In this document: positions 16,915-26,163 of the stretch, one piece after another | How positions within the stretch are numbered: position 1 is the first letter of the stretch | How the letters are laid out: each line of letters starts with the position of its first letter | Assembly: GCF_014203155.1 (NCBI RefSeq) | Contig: NZ_JACHIK010000002.1 | Coordinates: 62,001-126,000, forward strand | Length of the DNA stretch: 64,000 bases | Reading direction: 5' to 3' | Source: Shinella fusca | Lineage (GTDB): Bacteria > Pseudomonadota > Alphaproteobacteria > Rhizobiales > Rhizobiaceae | Notes under the pieces: model-generated | What the model saw: the letters and a program-made list of their open reading frames with translations, nothing else | Database searches by the model: none | Told to the model about the DNA's origin: nothing | Made by a program: the position numbers and the translations under genes

Positions 16915-18396
16915 ATGGCCTTCTACGATGCCCTTACCCGGCACCTGAACTCGACCGATTTCCTGCGCGATGCAGGCTATGTCAACGGCAACTGGATCGG
17001 CGGCAACGGTGCGGCGACCTTCGACGTCTTCAACCCCGCGACGGGCGAGAAGCTCGCGACGCTGCCCGAGATGGGCGCAAGCGAGACGGCGGCCGCCATC
17101 GATGCCGCCCATAGCGCGCAGGTCCTGTGGGCCGCCCGCCCGGCCAAGGACCGCAGCGCGCTCCTGCGCAAGTGGAACGACCTGATCGTCGCCAATGCCG
17201 ACGAACTGGCCGCGATCCTCACCGCCGAGATGGGAAAACCCCTGCCCGAGGCGCGCGGCGAGATTCTCTACGCGGCGTCCTACGTCGAGTGGTATGCGGA
17301 AGAGGCCAAGCGCATCAACGGCGAAACCATCCCCGCCTCGTCCGCCGACAGGCGCATGCTCGTCATCAAGCAGCCGGTCGGCGTCGTCGGCACCATCACG
17401 CCGTGGAACTTCCCGGCCGCGATGATTGCCCGCAAGGTCGCTCCGGCGCTCGCCGTCGGCTGCACGGTCGTCTCCAAGCCCGCCGAGCAGACGCCGCTCT
17501 CGGCCATCGCCCTTGCCATTCTCGCCGAGAAGGCGGGCATTCCGGCGGGCGTCTTCAACATCATCCTCGGTACGGACGGCCCGGCCATCGGCAAGGAACT
17601 CTGCTATAATCCGAAGGTGCGGAAGATTTCGTTCACCGGCTCGACGGAGGTCGGCCGCATCCTGATGCGCCAGTGCTCCGACCAGATCAAGAAGGTGAGC
17701 CTGGAGCTCGGCGGCAACGCGCCCTTCATCGTCTTCGACGATGCGGACCTCGACGCCGCCGTGGAAGGCGCCATGGCCTCCAAGTACCGCAATGCCGGCC
17801 AGACCTGCGTGTGCGCCAACCGGCTCTATGTGCAGTCCAACGTCTATGACGCCTTCGCCGAGAAGCTGGCGAAGAAGGTCGCCGAACTTTCCGTCGGCGA
17901 CGGCTTCGACAAGGGCACGACCATCGGCCCGCTGATCGAGGAAGCCGCCATCGACAAGGTCGAAACCCATATCGCCGATGCTCTCTCCAAGGGCGCGAGC
18001 GTGGTCGCCGGCGGCAAGCGTATTCCCGGCAGGGGCACCTTCTTCGAGCCGACCGTTCTGAAGGGTGTCACGCGCGATATGACGGTTGCACGCGAAGAGA
18101 CCTTCGGCCCCGTCGCTCCGCTCTTCCGCTTCGACACGGTCGAGGACGTGATCGCGCAGGCCAACGACACGGAATTCGGCCTTGCCGCCTATTTCTTCGC
18201 CGGCGACCTCAAGAAGGTCTGGAAGGTGGCGGAAGCCCTGGAATACGGCATGGTCGGCGTCAACACCGGCCTCATCTCCTCTGAAGCTGCCCCCTTCGGC
18301 GGCATCAAGCAATCCGGCCTCGGCCGCGAAGGCTCCGCCCACGGCGCGGACGACTACCTGGAGATGAAGTACATCTGCATGGGCGATGTGGCCTGA
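16915..18396 (+). CDS. gabD: succinate-semialdehyde dehydrogenase
   Basis: Aldehyde dehydrogenase of 493 residues that oxidises succinate semialdehyde to succinate. The motifs are [18 protein letters not shown] with the general-base Glu, and [10 protein letters not shown], where C298 is the nucleophile. The second Cys two residues later is typical of GabD enzymes. It begins ATG 16915 after GAAAGGAACGAAAC. It forms an operon with gabT. Close similarity to glutarate-semialdehyde dehydrogenases means that activity is also possible. Confidence 0.93.
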   Translation: MAFYDALTRHLNSTDFLRDAGYVNGNWIGGNGAATFDVFNPATGEKLATLPEMGASETAAAIDAAHSAQVLWAARPAKDRSALLRKWNDLIVANADELAAILTAEMGKPLPEARGEILYAASYVEWYAEEAKRINGETIPASSADRRMLVIKQPVGVVGTITPWNFPAAMIARKVAPALAVGCTVVSKPAEQTPLSAIALAILAEKAGIPAGVFNIILGTDGPAIGKELCYNPKVRKISFTGSTEVGRILMRQCSDQIKKVSLELGGNAPFIVFDDADLDAAVEGAMASKYRNAGQTCVCANRLYVQSNVYDAFAEKLAKKVAELSVGDGFDKGTTIGPLIEEAAIDKVETHIADALSKGASVVAGGKRIPGRGTFFEPTVLKGVTRDMTVAREETFGPVAPLFRFDTVEDVIAQANDTEFGLAAYFFAGDLKKVWKVAEALEYGMVGVNTGLISSEAAPFGGIKQSGLGREGSAHGADDYLEMKYICMGDVA

Positions 18397-18404
18397 CAAG
18401 CTCG

Positions 18405-18431
18405 AACCCGCTCCGCTTCGGCGGTGCGGGT
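18405..18431. terminator. hairpin between gabD and vapC, possibly bidirectional
   Basis: AACCCGC-T-CCGC and GCGG-T-GCGGGTT around a TTCG tetraloop, with a single T-T mismatch in the stem. Only a short T-run follows on either strand, so efficiency is uncertain. It separates the gab operon from the convergent toxin gene. Confidence 0.6.
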
Positions 18432-18432
18432 T

Positions 18433-18828
18433 TCATACGGATTCAATATCTGTCCGGGAAAAATCATCGCCCTTGAAGAGCAGTGGCATATCGAGGTGGC
18501 GCGCGCAGGCATAGGCGAAACAGTCACCGAAATTGAGCCCGGCGGGATGCCGCCCCTTGCCGAAGCGTTGGTAAGCCTCGACGGCCGCGGCCACCATGGT
18601 TGGAGCGATTGCGATGACCTCGATTTCAAGAGGCCGAATATAGGCTTCCACTTCGCGCAATGCTGTTTGGGGATCGAGCCCGAGAATACGGCTATAGGCT
18701 ACGCTGGCTTCCCACAACGCCATCGGCGACGTCATTCGCGAATCGGCAGCTATCAGACGCGCTGAAAGGGCCTCCGCATCGCTCTCGTTCGTCATCATGG
18801 CGACGATGGCCGAGGCGTCGATAAACAT
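18433..18828 (-). CDS. vapC: VapC-type PIN-domain ribonuclease toxin
   Basis: PIN-domain protein of 131 residues. The first acidic residue is D4 in MFIDASAIVAM, a conserved Glu is in ALWEASVAY, and the third acidic position is in NFGDCFAYACARHL. LLFKGDDFSRTDI is the usual C-terminal motif. It would cleave RNA when freed from its antitoxin. Its ATG overlaps the vapB stop by ATGA at 18828. Confidence 0.9.
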   Translation of the reverse strand: MFIDASAIVAMMTNESDAEALSARLIAADSRMTSPMALWEASVAYSRILGLDPQTALREVEAYIRPLEIEVIAIAPTMVAAAVEAYQRFGKGRHPAGLNFGDCFAYACARHLDMPLLFKGDDFSRTDIESV

Positions 18829-19067
18829 CAGTCTTCGTAGAGACTGTCGATGAAGGCCTTATCGGCCGTAAGGCCGGTCGGCTTGTATTTCCTGTTCAGC
18901 TCTCGCGTCATGGCAACTGCCTTCTCCACAAGCGTCGGCTCGATTTCAGCGCGCTCCAGCTCATGCGCCAGCGCCTGCCGCACCGCCTCGGTCTTGCTGA
19001 TCTTGCGCAGCGCAGATAGCCGGTCGGCGAGCCGGTCGACTTCCTGGTCCTTGACATAGAGCGGCAT
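18828..19067 (-). CDS. vapB: VapB-type antitoxin
   Basis: Antitoxin of 79 residues with an N-terminal ribbon-helix-helix-like region (MPLYVKDQEVDRLADRLSALRKISKTEAVRQAL), characteristic of the rv0623-like VapB group, and a C-terminal segment that would wrap VapC. I chose ATG 19067 because it follows GAAGGA at good spacing and lies downstream of a strong promoter. The upstream in-frame ATG at 19103 falls inside that promoter. Confidence 0.88.
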   Translation of the reverse strand: MPLYVKDQEVDRLADRLSALRKISKTEAVRQALAHELERAEIEPTLVEKAVAMTRELNRKYKPTGLTADKAFIDSLYED

Positions 19068-19093
19068 GGTATATCCTTCTTCAGCTAAAGGTA

Positions 19094-19122
19094 TATATAG
19101 CACGCTCCCTTCCGAATATCAA
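19094..19122 (-). promoter_or_regulatory. sigma-70 promoter of vapBC
   Basis: On the minus strand the -35 is TTGATA (19117-19122), the spacer is 17 bp, and the -10 is TATATA (19094-19099). It is a near-consensus promoter in a GC-rich region, tucked directly after the maiA stop, so vapBC has its own promoter downstream of the homogentisate genes. Confidence 0.75.
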
Positions 19123-19125
19123 AGC

Positions 19126-19770
19126 TTACGCCGCCTTCACCGTTTCCGGATGGGCCGCCTGGAAGGCCGGCAGCGCGCGGCAGGTTCCCGTGATGCGTCG
19201 CACGCGGTCGAGGCCGGAGAGGTCGACGCCCCAGCGTTCGGCGTTGTAGACCTGCGGGACTAGGCAGAAGTCGGCCATGGTGGGGGTGTCGCCGTGGCAG
19301 AAGATGCCGGTGGCCGGGTCGTCGAGGAGGTGCTCGACGGCGGCAAGGCCTTCGCCGATGAACTTCTTCATCCAGCCGACGCGGACCTCCTCCCCTCCCC
19401 CGGTGATCTCCAGGACATGGGCGGCGACGCCGGAGTTGCAGACGGCGTGGATTTCCATGGCGATGGCGTAGGAGAGCGTGCGCACGCGCTGCCGGCCGAG
19501 CGGATCGGCGGGCAGGAAACGCGCCTCGGGGCGCGTTTCTGCAAGATATTCGATGATCGCCAGCGACTGCGTCAGCATGTGCCCGTCGATCAGGAGCGCC
19601 GGCACCAGCCCTTGCGGGTTGCGGGCGCGGTGCTCCGGGGCGCGCTGCTCTCCGGCGAGGAGGTCGACGGCCTCGCGGGCATAGGAAAGGCCGAGGCTTT
19701 CGAGTGCGATGCGCAGGCGGTAGCTTGCCGACGAGCGCCAGTAATCGAAGAGCACGATGTCGCCGCTCAT
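19126..19770 (-). CDS. maiA: maleylacetoacetate isomerase (zeta-class GST)
   Basis: Glutathione-dependent isomerase of 214 residues that converts maleylacetoacetate to fumarylacetoacetate in tyrosine/homogentisate breakdown. The zeta-class active-site motif RSSASYR is at 12-18, and NPQGLVPALLIDG and LTQSLAIIEYL complete the glutathione-binding domain. It starts three bases after the fahA stop, so the two genes are cotranscribed. Confidence 0.93.
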   Translation of the reverse strand: MSGDIVLFDYWRSSASYRLRIALESLGLSYAREAVDLLAGEQRAPEHRARNPQGLVPALLIDGHMLTQSLAIIEYLAETRPEARFLPADPLGRQRVRTLSYAIAMEIHAVCNSGVAAHVLEITGGGEEVRVGWMKKFIGEGLAAVEHLLDDPATGIFCHGDTPTMADFCLVPQVYNAERWGVDLSGLDRVRRITGTCRALPAFQAAHPETVKAA

Positions 19771-19773
19771 CGT

Positions 19774-20790
19774 TCAGCCTTTCTCGGCGCGCTGCACGGT
19801 CTGCTCGATCGCGCCGAAGATGGAATGGCCGGCCTTGTCCTTCATCTCGATGCGCACGGTGTCGCCGAATTTCAGGAAGGGCGTCTTCGGTGCGCCGGTG
19901 GCGATGGTCTCGATGGTGCGGATCTCGGCGATGCAGGAATAACCGGCCCCGCCCTCCGAAACCGGCTTGCCGGGCCCGCCGTCCAGCTTGTTGGAGACCG
20001 TGCCGGAGCCGATGATCGAGCCGGCGACGAGGGGACGGGTCTTTGCCGCATGGGCGACGAGCTGGCCGAAATCGAAGGTCATGTCGACGCCCGCATCGGC
20101 GCGGCCGAAGGGCTTGCCGTTGAGCGAGACGAGGAGAGGCAGATGCAGCTTGCCGCCGTCCCAGGCCTCTCCCAGTTCGTCCGGCGTCACCGCGACGGGC
20201 GAGAAGGCGGAGGAGGGTTTCGACTGGAAGAAGCCGAAGCCCTTGGCAAGCTCGCCCGGGATGAGACCGCGCAGCGAGACGTCGTTGACGAGCATGACGA
20301 GCTTGATCGCCGCGCGGGCCTCCTCGACGCTCGCGCCCATCGGCACGTCGTCGACGACGACGGCGACCTCGCCCTCCATGTCGATGCCAAAGGCCTCGTC
20401 CGCCGCAAGGATCGGTTCGCGCGGCCCGAGGAAGCTGTCCGAGCCGCCCTGGTACATCAGCGGGTCGGACCAGAAGCTCTCCGGCATCTCGGCGTTGCGG
20501 GCCTTGCGGACGAGCTCGACGTGGTTGACATAGGCCGACCCGTCCGCCCACTGGTAGGCGCGCGGCAGCGGCGAGGCGGCGTGGTGCTCGTGGAAGCGGA
20601 CCGTCGGCTGCGAGCCGGTCTCCAGCCCCTCGGCCACGCGCTCCAGCCGCGGGGCGACATGGGCCCAGTCATCGAGGGCGGCCTGCAGCGTGCGGGCGAT
20701 ATGCCCGACCTCCGAGCAGCGCGTCAGGTCGCGCGAGACGACGACCAGACGGCCGTCGCGGGTGGAATCCTTCAGTGTCGCAAGTTTCAT
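19774..20790 (-). CDS. fahA: fumarylacetoacetate hydrolase
   Basis: FAH-family C-C hydrolase of 338 residues that splits fumarylacetoacetate into fumarate and acetoacetate, the last homogentisate step. MEGEVAVVVDDVPMG contains the acidic metal-site residues, and VAGSIIGSGTVSNK and GAGYSCIAEIRTIETI are typical of the family. It is separated from hmgA by an oppositely oriented DUF2585 gene, so it probably has its own promoter near 20800-20870. Confidence 0.92.
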   Translation of the reverse strand: MKLATLKDSTRDGRLVVVSRDLTRCSEVGHIARTLQAALDDWAHVAPRLERVAEGLETGSQPTVRFHEHHAASPLPRAYQWADGSAYVNHVELVRKARNAEMPESFWSDPLMYQGGSDSFLGPREPILAADEAFGIDMEGEVAVVVDDVPMGASVEEARAAIKLVMLVNDVSLRGLIPGELAKGFGFFQSKPSSAFSPVAVTPDELGEAWDGGKLHLPLLVSLNGKPFGRADAGVDMTFDFGQLVAHAAKTRPLVAGSIIGSGTVSNKLDGGPGKPVSEGGAGYSCIAEIRTIETIATGAPKTPFLKFGDTVRIEMKDKAGHSIFGAIEQTVQRAEKG

Positions 20791-20874
20791 GCCCTACTCC
20801 CGATCTTGTTTCCGGCCGCAATATGGTGTCATCTGCCGGCCGCCTGTCTCCACCCTCATGCGAGGAAATCCCGC

Positions 20875-21435
20875 TTGAACCCAACGGTCCGAAATTCCCT
20901 GCTGGTCGTCGCCGGCTTTGTCGCCGTGACGGCCATCATCCTTTATACGATGGGTCAGCCGCCCATCTGCAAGTGCGGATATGTCAAACTCTGGCAGGGC
21001 GTCGTCGTTTCCTCGGAAAATTCGCAGCATATCTCCGACTGGTACACGCCGAGCCACATCATCCACGGTATCCTGTTCTTCGGCCTCTTCTTCCTTCTCC
21101 TGCCGAAAGCGAGCGTGACGGTGCGTCTTGCGCTGGCGCTCGTCGTGGAATGCGGCTGGGAAATCCTCGAAAACACCGACATGGTCATCAACCGCTATCG
21201 CGAATCGACGATCTCGCTCGACTATTTCGGCGACAGCGTCATCAATTCGAGCGCGGATATCCTGGCGATGGTGATCGGCTTCTTCCTCGCCTCGCGCCTT
21301 CCCGTCTGGGCGAGCGTCGTGCTCATCGTCTTCTTCGAGGCGCTGACCACCTGGCTCATCCGCGACGGGTTGACGCTCAACATCCTGATGCTCGTCTGGC
21401 CCATGGAGGCAGTGAAGGCCTGGCAGGGCGGCTAG
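20875..21435 (+). CDS. UPF0314 / DUF2585 membrane protein
   Basis: Integral membrane protein of 186 residues found widely in Rhizobiales, function unknown. It has hydrophobic segments near residues 8-26, 65-85, 130-150 and 155-175, and conserved WYTPSHIIHG and CGWEILENTDMVINRYR. I chose TTG 20875, preceded by GAGGAA at good spacing; the long frame upstream runs through fahA and is not coding. It is embedded between fahA and hmgA on the opposite strand, with only two bases to the convergent hmgA stop. Confidence 0.82.
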   Translation: MNPTVRNSLLVVAGFVAVTAIILYTMGQPPICKCGYVKLWQGVVVSSENSQHISDWYTPSHIIHGILFFGLFFLLLPKASVTVRLALALVVECGWEILENTDMVINRYRESTISLDYFGDSVINSSADILAMVIGFFLASRLPVWASVVLIVFFEALTTWLIRDGLTLNILMLVWPMEAVKAWQGG

Positions 21436-21437
21436 CT

Positions 21438-22778
21438 TCACTTGATGCCCGGCGTGCCGTCGAACTTGCGTTCCAGCCCGTCCCAGCATTCGAGATAGTC
21501 GTCCTGCAGCGTCTCCAGCTCGGCAGCGAATTTCGTGAGCTGCTGGGGAAAGCGCGTCTCGAACATGAAGGCCATGGTGTGGTCGAGCTTCACGGGCTTC
21601 AAGTCGCCGTTGGAAGCCTTCTCGAAGCCCGGCGAATCCGGGCCGTGCGGCAGCATCATGTTGTGCAGGCTCATGCCGCCGGGCACGAAGCCCTCCTCCT
21701 TGGCGTCGTACTGGCCGTGGATGAGGCCCATGAACTCGCTCATGATGTTGCGATGATACCAGGGCGGGCGGAACGTATGCTCTGCCACCAGCCAGCGCGG
21801 CGGAAAAATGACGAAGTCGACATTGGCGGTGCCCGCTTCTTCGGTCGGCGCCGTCAGCACCGTGAAGATCGACGGGTCGGGATGGTCGAAGAGGATCGCG
21901 CCAACGGGCGAATAGGTGCGAAGATCGTATTTGAACGGCGCGTAATTGCCGTGCCAGGCGACGACGTCGAGCGGCGAATGGCCGATCTCCGTGACGTAGA
22001 ACTTGCCACACCATTTGACGTGTACCCGGCAGGGCGTTTCCTTGTCCTCGTAGGCCGCGACGGGCGTCTTGAAATCGCGCGGATTGGCAAGGCAGTTCGC
22101 GCCGATCGGCCCGCGGTCCGGCAGGGTGAATTTCGCGCCGTAGTTCTCGCAGATATAGCCGCGCCAGGTATCGCCCTCGCCGATGCGTGAGACCTTGAAC
22201 ATCATGCCGCGCGGGATGAGGCAGATTTCCAGCGGCTCCACGTCCATGATGCCCATTTCGGTGAAGACGCGGATGGCGCCGAGCTGCGGCACGACGAGCA
22301 GCTCGCCGTCGGCGTCGAAGAAATAGTCGTCCGTCATGTCGGCGTTGAACGTGTAGGCGTGCGCGGCCATGCCGACCTGGGTGAGCACGTCGCCCGCCGT
22401 CGTCATCGTGCGGATGCCTTTGAGGAAGTTGAGGCTTTCCGCCGGCGCAGGCAGAGGGTTCCAGCGGAGCTGCCCGAGCGGCAGGGAATGGTCGTCGAGG
22501 CAGGGCGCGGTCTTCCAGTGCGGATAGCTGGCGTTCGAGAAGCGCCGCGTGTGGCGTACGCTCGGGCGGATGCGGTAGAGCCAGGAACGCTCGTTGGTGC
22601 CGCGCGGGGCGGTGAAGGGCGAGCCGGAAAGCTGCTCGGCATAGAGGCCGTATTCGCATTTCTGCGGGCTGTTCTGGCCCTGCGGCAGGGCGCCGGGCAG
22701 GGATTCCGTCTCGAAGTCGTTGCCGAAGCCCGGCATGTATTTCAGGCTGTTGGCGCTCTCCGTCGCACGATCCGGCAT
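21438..22778 (-). CDS. hmgA: homogentisate 1,2-dioxygenase
   Basis: Non-haem iron ring-cleaving dioxygenase of 446 residues that converts homogentisate to maleylacetoacetate. [19 protein letters not shown] holds the conserved His/Glu iron-site region, and [19 protein letters not shown] is the family N-terminus. With maiA and fahA it forms the complete lower tyrosine pathway. 4-Hydroxyphenylpyruvate dioxygenase (hpd) is not present in this window. It is divergent from a MarR regulator whose operator-like repeats lie in the gap. Confidence 0.95.
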   Translation of the reverse strand: MPDRATESANSLKYMPGFGNDFETESLPGALPQGQNSPQKCEYGLYAEQLSGSPFTAPRGTNERSWLYRIRPSVRHTRRFSNASYPHWKTAPCLDDHSLPLGQLRWNPLPAPAESLNFLKGIRTMTTAGDVLTQVGMAAHAYTFNADMTDDYFFDADGELLVVPQLGAIRVFTEMGIMDVEPLEICLIPRGMMFKVSRIGEGDTWRGYICENYGAKFTLPDRGPIGANCLANPRDFKTPVAAYEDKETPCRVHVKWCGKFYVTEIGHSPLDVVAWHGNYAPFKYDLRTYSPVGAILFDHPDPSIFTVLTAPTEEAGTANVDFVIFPPRWLVAEHTFRPPWYHRNIMSEFMGLIHGQYDAKEEGFVPGGMSLHNMMLPHGPDSPGFEKASNGDLKPVKLDHTMAFMFETRFPQQLTKFAAELETLQDDYLECWDGLERKFDGTPGIK

Positions 22779-22812
22779 GGCTTGCCCTCCTCTGCAAGGC
22801 TGTCTATCGTCA

Positions 22813-22849
22813 GATGGTTGCAGGTGTAACTGTCGATTTTGTAACCATC
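22813..22849. promoter_or_regulatory. candidate MarR operator between hmgA and the MarR gene
   Basis: GATGGTTGCA (22813-22822) and TGTAACCATC (22840-22849) are inverted arms with one mismatch. A related direct copy, TGTAACTGTC, lies at 22825-22834. They sit in the 80-bp divergent gap, suitable for repressing hmgA and the regulator together. Confidence 0.65.
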
Positions 22850-22858
22850 AAGGCGATC

Positions 22859-23317
22859 ATGGATTTCCGGCTCGAGACCTTCCTGCCCTATCGGCTCAAC
22901 CAGGCGGCCGAACGGGTCAGCCAGCGCTTTGCCGCGCAATACCGCGCGCGCTACCGCATGACGCGGCCGGAATGGCGCACGCTCGCCGCGCTCGGCACCT
23001 ACGGCCGCATGACGGCGACGGAGATCGGCGTCAATTCCAGCATGCACAAGACGAAGGTGTCGCGCGCGGTGCGGGCGCTGGAGGAAAAGCGCTGGCTGAA
23101 GCGCAGCGAGAATGCGGACGACCGCCGCATCGAGCACCTGGTACTGACCGCGGGCGGCCGGCGCATCTACGACGAGATGATCGAACTTGCCCGCGCCTAT
23201 CAGGCGGAACTCGCGCATCTTCTGGGCGAGGACGGCCTTGCCAGGCTCGAGGCGGGCCTTGCCGCCGTCGAATCCGGATTGCCGGCGGCGACCGCGTGGC
23301 GGGGGCCGAGCGACTGA
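22859..23317 (+). CDS. MarR-family regulator of the homogentisate genes
   Basis: MarR-type winged-helix protein of 152 residues (MTRPEWRTLAALGTYGRMTATEIGVNSSMHKTKVSRAVRALE, wing with RRIEHLVLT). The start is ATG 22859; in-frame starts further upstream would fall within the operator repeats. It is divergent from hmgA, an arrangement also known from Sinorhizobium hmg loci. It probably represses hmgA until a pathway intermediate binds; the effector is inferred, not visible. Confidence 0.88.
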   Translation: MDFRLETFLPYRLNQAAERVSQRFAAQYRARYRMTRPEWRTLAALGTYGRMTATEIGVNSSMHKTKVSRAVRALEEKRWLKRSENADDRRIEHLVLTAGGRRIYDEMIELARAYQAELAHLLGEDGLARLEAGLAAVESGLPAATAWRGPSD

Positions 23318-23405
23318 GAATGCATCACGCGGATGAATCGATCCGGCTCCATCGATTCAGGACTTTCATTGGACGGCGTTTCGGCGCTCCGGCAGACTCG
23401 GGACC

Positions 23406-23660
23406 ATGGAAGATCGTAGCCCTGCCCTTTCGACACCCCGCCGTTTCCACCGCGTGGACCGAGTGCGCAACATGGCGCGCTTCTACATGCTCTCGCTCGA
23501 ACCGACGCTTTTCGGCGAGATCGCGGTTCTCCGGCACTGGGGCCGCATCGGCATGGGCGGGCGGCAGAAACTCAGCCTTCACCCGACGCTCGCGGAGGCC
23601 GAAAATGTCCTGGCGCGGCAGATCGCGCGGCGTCGCCGACGCGGCTATGTCGAGGCATGA
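23406..23660 (+). CDS. WGR-domain protein
   Basis: Small protein of 84 residues made almost entirely of a WGR domain (MARFYMLSLEPTLFGEIAVLRHWGRIGMGGR, then ALAEAENVLARQIARRRRRGY). WGR domains are thought to bind nucleic acids and occur in PARPs and in stand-alone rhizobial proteins often carried on plasmids. ATG 23406 is used; an internal ATG at residue 23 would give the bare domain. It lies just upstream of the repABC control region. Confidence 0.8.
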   Translation: MEDRSPALSTPRRFHRVDRVRNMARFYMLSLEPTLFGEIAVLRHWGRIGMGGRQKLSLHPTLAEAENVLARQIARRRRRGYVEA

Positions 23661-23768
23661 GGAAACCCGCCGTTTTCCCCAGTTGATTCGGACATGCCGA
23701 TAGGCAGGCCGGCGTCAATGGATTAATCTCTCCAAATTACTGATGGGCCAGCGCTTTCGCGCTCGGCG

Positions 23769-23778
23769 CGTTAACCAT
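23769..23778. promoter_or_regulatory. CGTTAACCAT motif upstream of repA
   Basis: CGTTAACCAT contains TTAACCAT, a CtrA half-site-like octamer in alphaproteobacteria. The same ten bases recur at 27575-27584 just after repC, so the two copies flank the replication operon. The role is inferred. Confidence 0.35.
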
Positions 23779-23785
23779 TATTGCC

Positions 23786-23814
23786 TTGCTCCCCGGTCAG
23801 AATCAGTTTCTAAA
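23786..23814 (+). promoter_or_regulatory. candidate repABC promoter
   Basis: The -35-like TTGCTC (23786-23791), a 17-bp spacer and the -10-like TCTAAA (23809-23814). A short palindrome GTTTTAAAC (23818-23826) and AT-rich sequence follow, placed where RepA would bind to autorepress. Match quality is moderate. Confidence 0.5.
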
Positions 23815-23865
23815 TGCGTTTTAAACCGCAAAATGGGTTTGAAATCGCACTTTGAGATTCTTGGC

Positions 23866-25074
23866 ATGAATATGGCTACAACGTTCGGGCAGGCAATTTC
23901 CGAGGTCGATCAACTGATCATCGGCCAGGCGCACGAACTTTCCGACAAGCTGAAGCAGCATCGGCTGGAGATGTTTCCGCCGGTCGCGCAGAAGAGCCTG
24001 CGCCAGTTCCAGCTCAGCGAGGCGGCGCGGTTCCTCGGTGTCACCAGCGGGTATCTGCGCAACCTGTCGCTGGAATCCAAGGGGCCCCTGCCGCAGGTGA
24101 CGCCGTCCGGCCGCCGCTCCTATACGGCCGAGCAGTTGCAGGAGATGCGCGCCTATCTCGAGCAGAACAGCCGCGGCCAGCGCTACGTGCCGCGAAGGCG
24201 CAATGGCGAGCATCTGCAGGTCATCGCGGTCGTCAACTTCAAGGGCGGCTCCGGCAAGACGACGACGACGGCGCATCTGGCGCAGCACCTGGCGCTCACC
24301 GGCCACCGGGTGCTCGCCGTCGACCTCGACCCGCAGGCGAGCCTTTCGGCGATCCACGGCTTCCAGCCGGAATTCGACGTCGACGAGAACGAGACGCTCT
24401 ACGGTGCGATCCGCTACGACGACCAGCGCCGTCCGCTGAAGGAGATCATTCGCAAGACGAATTTCCCCGGCCTCGACATCGTGCCCGGCAATCTCGAACT
24501 GATGGAGTTCGAGCACGACACGCCGCGCATCCTGGCGCAGGGCAACAGCGGCGATTACGGCCGCATCTTCTTCGCGCGGCTCGACGAGGCCCTGTCCTCG
24601 GTCGCCGACGACTACGACGTCGTGGTGATCGACTGCCCGCCGCAGCTCGGCTTCCTGACGATGAGCGCCATCTGCGGCGCGACGGCAGCGCTGATCACCG
24701 TGCATCCGCAGATGCTTGACGTCATGTCCATGTGCCAGTTCCTGCAGATGCTCGGCGAGGTGCTGAACACGCTGAAAAGCGCGGGCGGCAACATGAACCT
24801 CGACTGGTTGCGCTATCTCGTCACCCGCTACGACCCGGCCGACGGGCCGCAGACGCAGATGGTCGCCTTCATGCGCTCGCTCTTCAAGCAGCATGTGCTG
24901 ACCAACCCGATGGTCCGCAGCGTCGCCATCGCCGATGCGGCGCTCACCAACCAGACGCTTTACGAGGTCGAGCGCAGCCAGTTCACCCGCGCCACCTATG
25001 ACCGGGCGCTGGAATCCATGGAGGCGGTCAATACGGAGATCGTCGAGCTCATTCACAAGGCATGGGGGCGTTGA
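23866..25074 (+). CDS. repA: plasmid partitioning protein RepA (ParA-type ATPase)
   Basis: Walker-type partition ATPase and autorepressor of the repABC operon, 402 residues from ATG 23866. The N-terminal region has the RepA-specific PVAQKSLRQFQLSEAARFLGVTSGYLRNLSLE helix-turn-helix. The deviant Walker A KGGSGKTTT is at 126-134, and VVVIDCPPQLGFLTMSA is the Walker B/switch region. In-frame starts exist upstream (23743, 23833); 23866 matches the usual RepA N-terminus and follows the candidate promoter. repB starts three bases after the stop. Confidence 0.93.
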   Translation: MNMATTFGQAISEVDQLIIGQAHELSDKLKQHRLEMFPPVAQKSLRQFQLSEAARFLGVTSGYLRNLSLESKGPLPQVTPSGRRSYTAEQLQEMRAYLEQNSRGQRYVPRRRNGEHLQVIAVVNFKGGSGKTTTTAHLAQHLALTGHRVLAVDLDPQASLSAIHGFQPEFDVDENETLYGAIRYDDQRRPLKEIIRKTNFPGLDIVPGNLELMEFEHDTPRILAQGNSGDYGRIFFARLDEALSSVADDYDVVVIDCPPQLGFLTMSAICGATAALITVHPQMLDVMSMCQFLQMLGEVLNTLKSAGGNMNLDWLRYLVTRYDPADGPQTQMVAFMRSLFKQHVLTNPMVRSVAIADAALTNQTLYEVERSQFTRATYDRALESMEAVNTEIVELIHKAWGR

Positions 25075-25076
25075 TC

Positions 25077-26096
25077 ATGGCGCGCAAGAACGTTCTTTCG
25101 AACCTGATGGCACCGGCGGAGAAGTTGACGCCGGTAAACCCCGTCGAAGAGCACCGGCAGCATGTGACCTACAAGGGCATCGGCGCGCTCGGCGCGGTGA
25201 CCCGCAGCATCGATGCGCTCGCCGCCAAGGCGGATGCGGCCAAGGAGATCGAGGCGAAGCTGACGGCCGGCGAGGTGGTCATCGAGCTGGAGGCCGACCA
25301 GATCGAGGATTCCTTCATCTCGGACCGCCTCGCCCACTCCGACCAGCAGTTCCAGGAGCTCGTCGAGGCGATGCGCGTGCGCGGGCAGGATTCGCCGATC
25401 CTCGTTCGCCCGCATCCCACCAGGCAGGGCGTCTACCAGATCGCCTTCGGCCATCGCCGCGCCAAGGCGGCGCGCCTGCTCGGCCGACCCGTCCGTGCCG
25501 TGGTAAGGGCGCTTTCCGACCGTGACCACGTCATCGCGCAGGGCCAGGAGAACAGCGCCCGCGCCGATCTCTCCTTCCTCGAACGCGCGACCTTCGCCGG
25601 GGAACTGGAGGCGCGCGGCTTCGACCGCGAGACGATCATGGCGGCGCTGAGCGCCGACAAGACCACCGTTTCCAAGATGCTTTCCGTGGTGAACCGCATT
25701 CCGAAGGCGGTGCGCGCGGGCATCGGGCCGGCGCTCGCCATCGGCCGCGACCGCTGGCACGAGCTGGCGACACGCTTCGACGAACCGGCCAACGAGGACC
25801 GCGCCGTCGAATTCCTCGCCCGTGATCGCGTCAAGGCGCGTTCGCCGGAAGAGCGGTTCAACCTCGTCAGCAGTTTCCTCTCGAAGAGCGACGTGCCGAT
25901 GGCCGTCCGCCGGCCTGTCGTGCCCGCCATATGGGAACGCAGGAACGTGAAGGCCAGCATCAAGGCCAATGGCCGCCAGTACACGATTGCGCTGAAGGCG
26001 GCGGAAGCGGCCTCCTTCGGCGCCTACATCACCCGCAACCTTGACCGCCTCTACGAGGCGTACAGGGCGGAAAGCAAAGACAAATCAGGAGATTGA
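25077..26096 (+). CDS. repB: plasmid partitioning protein RepB (ParB family)
   Basis: Centromere-binding partition protein of 339 residues. The ParB/Srx nuclease-like fold contains SPILVRPHPTRQGVYQIAFGHRRAKAARLLGRPVRAVV and box II ENSARADLSFLERATFAGELEARGF, followed by an HTH (METIMAALSADKTTVSKML region). It would bind parS sites and work with RepA to segregate the replicon. The start is ATG 25077 after GGGGGCG; an in-frame ATG five codons earlier overlaps repA. I could not find a clear 16-bp parS palindrome by eye. Confidence 0.93.
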   Translation: MARKNVLSNLMAPAEKLTPVNPVEEHRQHVTYKGIGALGAVTRSIDALAAKADAAKEIEAKLTAGEVVIELEADQIEDSFISDRLAHSDQQFQELVEAMRVRGQDSPILVRPHPTRQGVYQIAFGHRRAKAARLLGRPVRAVVRALSDRDHVIAQGQENSARADLSFLERATFAGELEARGFDRETIMAALSADKTTVSKMLSVVNRIPKAVRAGIGPALAIGRDRWHELATRFDEPANEDRAVEFLARDRVKARSPEERFNLVSSFLSKSDVPMAVRRPVVPAIWERRNVKASIKANGRQYTIALKAAEAASFGAYITRNLDRLYEAYRAESKDKSGD

Positions 26097-26105
26097 TCCG
26101 CAAAA

Positions 26106-26157
26106 GAAAAAGGCCCCCTCAACGTTACCGTCGCGGAAGCCCTTCTCATCGTTTAGC
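26106..26157 (-). ncRNA. repABC countertranscript RNA (incompatibility RNA)
   Basis: In the repB-repC gap the minus strand has TTGACT (26187-26192), a 17-bp spacer and GATTCT (26164-26169). Transcription would start near 26157 and run about 52 nt into a hairpin, AAGGGCTTCC paired with GGGGGCCTT allowing one bulge and G-U pairs, then TTTTT ending at 26107. Position, size and architecture match the small antisense RNAs that repress repC and determine incompatibility in repABC plasmids. The 3' end and exact start are predicted. Confidence 0.78.
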
Positions 26158-26163
26158 AGCCTG

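Noticed and set aside
18405-18431. Strong rho-independent terminator after gabD
   Set aside because: The stem is good but has a mismatch and only short T-runs, so it is listed as a possible weak terminator only.
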